From Centrapalus pauciflorus (taxonomy: Eukaryota; Streptophyta; Magnoliopsida; Asterales; Asteraceae), in NCBI GenBank assembly GCA_020465985.1, contig JAANYP010003838.1:496001-560000 (forward strand): DNA of 64,000 nucleotides. Direction: 5' to 3'. Made by a program: the position numbers and the translations under genes. Below the pieces are notes generated by a model that was given only the letters and a program-made list of their open reading frames with translations, made no database searches and was not told the origin of the DNA. Positions 58,483 to 64,000 of this stretch are shown here, piece by piece. The first letter of the stretch is position 1. Each line of letters begins with the position of its first letter.

Positions 58483-59532
58483 CTAAAGGCTTGGGAAAGA
58501 GTGGTTAACTGAGGAGTATATGGGTGGGGAACATACTTGTTGAGGTGGGTGTGGGATGGTGTTTGGTTGTTTGGTGGGGTGTGGGCCTAGAAGACCGTTG
58601 GGAGTGTGTTGGGGCTGAGTGGGGCGGGGTGGCGTGGTTATATTAGGGTAAAGCATTGGGTTAGTGGGGTAGGGTGGTGGTGTAGGGTATGTAGGGTTGT
58701 TTGGGTATGGGTTGGCCGATGGATATGGGGTAGAATTTTGGGATTGGTTAGGTTGGTTGGTGTTACGGGTGTGGAGAAATCTGCATTTTGTGCCAAAGCG
58801 ACATGGGCCGCGTTGAAAGTTGCGACACACGGGCTTGGTAGTGGGGGGTGATGGGGGGTTTGCAACAAGAATAGTTGGGGAAGATGGGTTGTCGCGGGTA
58901 GGGTTTCGGTTTTTCTTGCGGTTATTTCTAGATTCTTCAAGAGAAAGCATGGAACGGATTTCAACTAGGGTATGTGGGGTTTTGCTATGACGGATAATGC
59001 TAGCAACGTTGTCATATTTTTCGCTAAATCCCTGAACGGCATACATGACTAGGGTTTTTTCATCCAAGGGTTTCCCAATGTTATCCAAAAGATCGGATGC
59101 AATTTTGATTTTTTTAAAATAGTCGGCAACAGTTTGATCACCCATATCAAGAGAACGAAGTTCCTCATGGATTTCCATAGCACGAGCATCTTTATTGTCA
59201 TGAAATAGTGTGTGAAGTGCCGTCCAAACAGAGTGCGAAGTAGCATCCTTTTTAAGTACGGTTTGTAAAAGAGAGGTTGTGATAGAACCATAAATCCATA
59301 CCTTGACGAGAGAGTCAATACGTTTCCATTCAGCGGCAGTTTCAGGAGTGCTTTGAACGGTACCATGGAGGAAATCTAGAACACCGAAACAATCACAATG
59401 GGAGGTGAAAAGTTCAGACCATGCATCATAGTTTAGTTGATCCATGTCCAATAGAAGTGGGACGTGGGTTTTTATGTTTGTGACACCGAAAGCTTTGTCG
59501 ACATTGAACGCGGAGATAGGTGTGTCACCCAT
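58483..59532 (-). CDS. Copia Gag with a CCCH-type zinc finger
   Basis: 349 codons from MGDTPISAF (59532) to a TAG. The capsid-like UBN2/copia-gag region covers about residues 30-200 (LNYDAWSELF, VWTALHTLF, EELRSLDMGDQTVADYF, MLSLEESRNN). The nucleic-acid-binding motif is CRNFQRGPCRFGTKCRFLH, a C-x7-C-x5-C-x3-H finger, rather than the usual CCHC knuckle. A Pro/Asn/Thr-rich tail follows. The stop lies 5 bp before the pol ATG, and pol is shifted by +1. In most plant copia elements gag and pol form one frame, so a one-base indel in the proline-rich tail is the simplest explanation. Confidence 0.88.
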   Translation of the reverse strand: MGDTPISAFNVDKAFGVTNIKTHVPLLLDMDQLNYDAWSELFTSHCDCFGVLDFLHGTVQSTPETAAEWKRIDSLVKVWIYGSITTSLLQTVLKKDATSHSVWTALHTLFHDNKDARAMEIHEELRSLDMGDQTVADYFKKIKIASDLLDNIGKPLDEKTLVMYAVQGFSEKYDNVASIIRHSKTPHTLVEIRSMLSLEESRNNRKKNRNPTRDNPSSPTILVANPPSPPTTKPVCRNFQRGPCRFGTKCRFLHTRNTNQPNQSQNSTPYPSANPYPNNPTYPTPPPYPTNPMLYPNITTPPRPTQPQHTPNGLLGPHPTKQPNTIPHPPQQVCSPPIYSSVNHSFPSL

Positions 59533-60134
59533 TTAGATAGTAGAAAAGAAAGGGGCAGGCGGATTACGGCTGAAATAAGGTGGAGTTTCGGCTGGAGGTT
59601 GCAGTTGCAGGCGGCCGAAAAAAGAAATGGATTAGGGTTTATGGTTTGAGGCGGCCGCCGGTAATAGGCTAGGGTTTGAGGCGGTTGAGAACTATTAGGG
59701 TTTAGGTCGGCTAGGGTTTGAGGCGGCTGAGATTAATTAGGGTTTAGGGTTTCACAGGAGGGCGGCGGCGGCGGAATATGGCCGGGGAAGATGAAGAGGG
59801 TTTAGGGTTTTCACAGGCGGCGGCTAGGGTTTGAGGTGGCTGAGATCGATTAGGGTTTATGCTTTCACAGGAGACGGCGGCGAGAATATTTTGGCCGGAA
59901 AAGTTTAGGGTGTTCACAGGCGGCGGCGGCGGCGGTTTGTTGCTGCAACCGCACGGAAATGGGTTAAGGGGCGATTAGGGTTTAGGTCTTGAAGAGGAAA
60001 TAGAGGCAGAAGAAGGTGGCCGCTGGCAGAGGCGGCGAGCGGCGGTAGGCGGCGGCGCAAGGTGGCGGCCGATTAGGGTTTGGAAGGAGAGGAGGAGGAG
60101 AGGGAGAGGGTAGAGATTAGGGTTAGGGTTATAT
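59533..60134 (-). other. Copia 5' leader with GGCGGC/TAGGGTTT words
   Basis: Between the primer-binding site and gag. It is rich in repeated 'tagggtttgaggcggc'-like units and GGCGGC runs, and is strikingly GC-rich compared with the surroundings. No conserved ORF. Confidence 0.75.
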
Positions 60135-60145
60135 CTCTGATACCA
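60135..60145 (-). other. Primer-binding site of the copia element
   Basis: TGGTATCAGAG on the minus strand, immediately after the 5' LTR; initiator tRNA-Met type. Confidence 0.9.
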
Positions 60146-60272
60146 TGTTAATTGGGTAATTTGCCTTGCTTCTTTCATTGAGTGAAACAACAATAAATAA
60201 ACATTTAGGTGGGTCATTGGGCCAAACTAGATAAAATACAAATACATGTCCCTAACTAAAGGTCCACTAACA
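60146..60272 (-). repeat. 5' LTR of the copia element
   Basis: 127 bp, TGTTAATTGGG ... CCACTAACA. It differs from the 3' LTR at about two positions. Confidence 0.9.
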
Positions 60273-60277
60273 ATTTT

Positions 60278-61233
60278 TAGCCCGATCAACCAATTGCAAA
60301 TAATATTTTATACGGCTTCAATAAAAAAATTGAGACTTAAATAGTAAAATAATAATAATAATAATAATAATGTAGAATGCAATTGATAAAACTATGAAAA
60401 CTTGTTAGTTTTTCTCAATATAAACCCTCTTCTGTTATATGTTAGAAAATAACAGTAAAATAAAATATGACATTTTCGAAAACAGTTTGTAGCTAAAAAC
60501 GTTGAATTGTTTTCTGTTACATATATTAATTGGAGTGTTTTTCCAAGGCGGAATAGGAAAAAATTGCATATCCATTTCATTTCAATATCATATATGGTAC
60601 ATGAACAAATAGTTGAATTTGAATATGAAAACAATTCAAAAATAACATAACGATGTCCATATAATAATAGCCAGAATTATTATATTTGGGTATTATTTTG
60701 CAAAATGAATTATGATTTTATGATAATTTAAATTTAAATAAATTGATTGATTTATATATATACTAGCATTTGCTTTCATATTTGTGATGATATTTATTAA
60801 AGTAGATTGTTAATAACAGTTTTTTATAATTAATAATTTATTAACCAATGTATTACATGGATTTTTTTTAATTAGTCACTTTTTTAAATTTAAATTTTAT
60901 ACATATAAATATTGTTTCTATAAAAATAGTACAATAATATTATTATTAGTTTATTACAGTATATATACATATTTTAATGAAATACTTCTTTACTAATATT
61001 ATATATTTTTTATTTTCAAGATAAGAACTTATTTATTTTTTAGCAACTTTCAAAAACCAAAACTAAAACTTAGAAAAAACAATATACGTGCCGGAATTGG
61101 ATATGTTAGAAACATGATTGTCAAATGAATCCAAAAGATATTAAGAATACTGAGATATTCATTTTATTTGGATTTAAAACTAGAACTAAAATTTTAAAAA
61201 ACGCAAGTATAAGAAAGAGACAATTGGTATTCA
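60278..61233. other. Gene-free AT-rich stretch
   Basis: It includes an (AAT)n run near 60350 and, at 60838-60862, a hairpin 'ccaatgtattacatgg' resembling the Helitron 3' hairpins, without clear element ends. Confidence 0.5.
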
Positions 61234-61246
61234 TGTGACAATTTAT

Positions 61247-61417
61247 TTACCAAAGGGCCTTTTGGCCTAACGGTAAGAGGGCGGAGATATAAGTGAGAGG
61301 TCACGGATTCGATTTCCGTCAGAGGCAAGTTGAAATTTAGGTGGTGAAAGTAAGTTTTGTGGTAAAACTCATAGCTTAGGAGTAGCAGTAGGATAGTTTG
61401 TCGTTCAAAAAAAAAAT
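61247..61417 (+). mobile_element. tRNA-derived SINE, copy 4
   Basis: A-box-like 'tggcctaacggtaag', B-box-like 'cacggattcgatttcc', body 'aggtggtgaaagtaagtttt' and an A tail after 'ttgtcgttc'. It is flanked by a 13-bp target duplication with one mismatch: 'tgtgacaatttat' at 61234-61246 and 'tgtgacaatctat' at 61418-61430. Confidence 0.85.
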
Positions 61418-61430
61418 TGTGACAATCTAT

Positions 61431-62575
61431 ATACTCATCATTAAAAGTTAGATCTATCTCAAAATTAAGAAGCATTAGAGACCCCATCACCGATGTAAGT
61501 TACATAGTCAATAATCACAAAAGATCTATCAAGATTTGATCTATAGAAATTCATTATTAATTTCATATCCATAACTACTAAGTTATGAAGTGATGCCAAC
61601 TTTGGAAGTTAACAATTATTAATAGATATTTTATAAGATTATATGATTGAAAAATTGTCACAATTAAGAATACCATGCATTCATCTTACTGTATATGATG
61701 AATGATCCAATGGGCATACAATTGATCATGTCATTCATCATTGTATCATCATACACATAGATATGGTTCATAAAATAAAACCATCCAAATGAACCAATTA
61801 CACTGATAAACTTCTAGAAGGGTTCCCCATTAGAGACTAGTTAAAACCTTAAAAAACTACATTCTGTCCAAGGTTAGGCATTTACAAAGGATAAACAACT
61901 AAACATAATAAAACCAAAAGCAGGGACACTTGATTCATTCGGGTTTTTAAAAAAACACGAGATGCAACTCGCCTTACATCTAAACCATCGTCAGCAGAAC
62001 TGAACCATAAAAACACTTGAAATAACCTACCACTTTCTTCACAGGGCATGCATAATATGTCAGATGAACCGTAAACTATTAGACTGCAAATTCCTTTTGC
62101 ATGTATCTGAAACAAATAAACACAAACAACTCCATCAGCACCCGTAGAGTGTAAGTCAAAACACAAAGAAGCGCCTTCTAGAACGTCCTCATATATGCAG
62201 AATCAACAGATATGTTTTAAAAGAATAACAAAGCTTCGGAAAATAAGATACAATTCAATGATTAGAGCAAACTAAAATTTGCTTTGAAAGCATTTATTAG
62301 GTGAACCACATAAATCGCTTTTCGAGTGTGATCATTAGTCTCCGAATTGAGCAACATCATTAAATTTCCAACAACAATCATTTGAATGTGCAAGAGCATG
62401 CATTGACGCTAATATCCAGGAGTAATAATCTTACTTATTAGTATTTCACCAACGCATCCAAGTGGACCAAGTCCCAATTAAAGATAGAAATTTCAACTCA
62501 TTTACCTGAAATGTAAGGATTGACTTGGATTATATTTGATCTCCAATGGAACCAATGGGTAAAGTTAAAAGCTAA
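61431..62575. other. Gene-free stretch, possible 3' UTR exon of the SWIB-like gene
   Basis: On the minus strand a good acceptor 'tttgtttcag' precedes 62106. A spliced 3' UTR exon from 62106 down to about 61860 is possible. No coding function was recognised. Confidence 0.35.
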
Positions 62576-62826
62576 GGTGTTGTTTGTTTTTTAAAAGGTT
62601 ACATGTCTGAAGTCTGAAAACCACGTCTGAAATTATAAGAGGGGACCTCCAGATCTGAAATTAAGAGGCTCTTAATTAACTTCAAACTACTCTCTCCTTA
62701 AAATTAATAGGGAATTTTATAGTACCAAGCTCTTAACTCTGAATGCAAACAAACCATCTAAAGTAAATTTAGATCTAAAACTTAAATTTCAGACCTATTT
62801 AAGAGTGTCTTAATGCAAACAAACGA
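62576..62826. mobile_element. MITE related to 50661-50939
   Basis: The left 'aaggtgttgtttgtttttt' pairs loosely with the inverted right 'ttcgtttgtttgcattaag'. The interior has 'tctgaa' and 'agatctgaaatt' words. 251 bp, non-coding. Confidence 0.6.
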
Positions 62827-63382
62827 AGCCAAACTATAAATAAAACAGGTTGAATCGATCAAATGGTTGCATTCACCCACAGATTATTCAAATGTCTGAC
62901 AACACGGACCTCCCAAGTAATTTATTAAAAAATTTGTTAGTATTTTGACTATTTTCATAGTGTAGTTTTTATAATCATATTCAATAGCTTAATTACTTAA
63001 AGAACTTAAAAGGAAAGGGCAAAAATTGTTGGCAGGCCAATCTGACCCATAGTGACCTTGTTACACAAGCCACTGGAGCCAAACATTTTACCACACCTCT
63101 ACATCCAACCAATAGGATGGGGCTGGAAATTTCACATAAAAACATGCCAAGTGCACCTCTTAGAGATAACAATGGGAACCACAATTGGCTGTATGAGGGA
63201 AGTACTTCCCAGTGTCCTTTTAAGTTCAATCCTAAATGCTAATGTTAGCAAATTCTAAGAAATCAAATTAAAGAGTGGCTTCAGATATACCACTTATAAA
63301 CAAATAGATAAATATATCAGTGATTTCACAAAGCAGTAGGATAAAGGGCTTAAATACATACCAGCTACTCAAGTTGATAACA
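62827..63382. other. Non-coding stretch, probably a 3' UTR intron or flank
   Basis: A minus-strand donor 'ctg|gtatgt' lies about 22 bp after the stop codon at 63383. Nothing else was recognised. Confidence 0.4.
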
Positions 63383-63505
63383 CTACTGCTTGAATAAGTG
63401 GTGTCTAACCAACAACTCGGGTATTCCCATAGCAGAAATGCTTTCACATCCAAAAAGCTCCCTAAGCTTTGCATCACATAGAATCATCACTGGGTTTTGC
63501 GGATC
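63383..63505 (-). CDS. Last coding exon of a probable SWIB/MDM2-domain protein (partial)
   Basis: Downstream of a minus-strand acceptor (TAG at 63506-63508) an open exon of 40 codons plus TAG reads DPQNPVMILCDAKLREL, FGCESISAMGIPEL and LVRHHLFKQ. The pattern (DPxN, then I-x-C-D-x-x-L-x-x-L-F, a mid hydrophobic run, LL-x-x-H) is that of the second half of a SWIB/MDM2 domain. That domain occurs in chromatin and transcription factors and in some translation-related proteins. The upstream exons lie beyond the right edge, so the full product is unknown. Identification rests on this short motif only. A different gene with a chance resemblance is possible. Confidence 0.5.
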   Translation of the reverse strand, partial: DPQNPVMILCDAKLRELFGCESISAMGIPELLVRHHLFKQ

Positions 63506-63508
63506 CTA

Positions 63509-64000
63509 TCGTCAAGCAACCCAAGAATAAGAAAACAAGGAAACAAGTTCACCAATTTGTAAGTTTGGGAAGATGTCAACCATGCACACACCACAAAATT
63601 TGTGAAAAATCCACCAAAAGCACTTCTTGTCTACCAATATAAACTTACTACATGTTAATTTTAACCAACTGAAAGGACCACATATTATGTCAACTTGAAG
63701 TAGATATATGCGAAAAACAGTCATCTTTAGCATCAAGATGGCATGATAGAATTTTGGAGAATACTATTTAAATAAGTTAAAACTCTTTTTATTTTGCTAT
63801 GTCTTTGGTAGCTTCACTCCCAATTACAAAATTTCCCTTCACCAGATGCTGAATTCCATTTGACTAATCAACAATAAGATCAATATCTTTTCATGTTATA
63901 TGCTGTTTGATTCAACCTTGCTATGCAGGACATTGATGGCAACATTTCCTTGTTTATCTATCTTTGAAACTAAGATTACTTGTGTATTTACAAACTATTG
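63509..64000. other. Presumed intron of the SWIB-like gene
   Basis: No exon was recognised on either strand up to the window edge. Confidence 0.4.

Larger units (their letters stand above)
55157..60272 (-). mobile_element. Copia LTR retrotransposon, nearly intact
   Basis: 5116 bp with 127-bp LTRs (55157-55283 and 60146-60272) that begin TGTTA and end TAACA. They are flanked by a perfect 5-bp target duplication ATTTT (55152-55156 and 60273-60277). The LTRs differ at two positions by eye. The primer-binding site TGGTATCAGAG (minus strand, 60135-60145) directly follows the 5' LTR, and a G-rich purine tract (CTGCGGGGGAC) abuts the 3' LTR. gag and pol are both open but in different frames. The leader (59533-60134) is made of GGCGGC and TAGGGTTT(A/G) words. 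Confidence 0.93.

Noticed and set aside
61254..61330. Possible tRNA gene (A and B boxes)
   Set aside because: The region does not fold as a cloverleaf by inspection and is the head of a SINE with an A tail and target duplications.
63930..64000. Plus-strand acceptor-like 'ctatgcag' followed by an open stretch
   Set aside because: It closes after 12 codons and shows no family signature; probably chance.

Overview
This is nuclear DNA from a flowering plant, almost certainly a eudicot. It carries AT-rich, intron-bearing plant genes embedded in a dense and heavily nested transposon landscape: Helitrons, hAT, Tourist/Harbinger-like MITEs, MULE-type elements, tRNA-derived SINEs, and gypsy and copia LTR retrotransposons. 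No bacterial, organellar, rRNA or tRNA genes and no CRISPR arrays are visible. The species cannot be named from sequence alone.

Layout, left to right. (1) 1-5,200: transposons, namely a SINE, a Helitron carrying a (TA)n tract and a nested TIR element, an intact hAT transposase gene in a damaged element flanked by an unusual 183-bp direct repeat, a Tourist-like MITE and another SINE. (2) 5,210-5,606: a dead fragment of an inositol-transporter gene. (3) 6,647-8,745: an intact three-exon DOMON/cytochrome b561 gene (+). (4) 9,000-15,376: AT-rich sequence with a MULE-type element and a 2.66-kb solo LTR. (5) 15,658-19,535: an intact eight-exon RRP15-like ribosome-biogenesis gene (+). (6) 21,480-43,110: a tandem array on the minus strand of three small two-exon genes for acidic, disordered Hev b 5-like proteins, plus a fourth repeat unit that lost its coding region and kept its promoter. 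Unit 4 was later hit by a young gag-only gypsy-type retrotransposon (36,042-42,599) and a Helitron. (7) 43,110-51,000: gene-free DNA with several MITEs, two of which contain G-rich minisatellites, and a foldback element. (8) 51,470-54,524: an intact eight-exon EMC3 gene (-). (9) 55,157-60,272: a nearly intact copia retrotransposon (-). (10) 61,247-64,000: a SINE, a MITE and the 3' end of a probable SWIB-domain gene (-) that runs off the window.

The cellular genes are unrelated housekeeping and stress-type genes and do not form a pathway: a membrane redox protein, a pre-60S processing factor, an ER membrane insertase subunit and disordered acidic proteins. The most informative feature is the tandem array. 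Its paralogous units act as internal controls and show empty sites for a SINE, an LTR retrotransposon and a Helitron, a mosaic promoter, and a gene deletion sealed with templated filler. I did not find a convincing novel defence or biosynthetic system. The most unusual structures are the hAT element with the 183-bp flanking repeat, the gag-only retrotransposon, and the G-rich minisatellites inside Harbinger-like elements.
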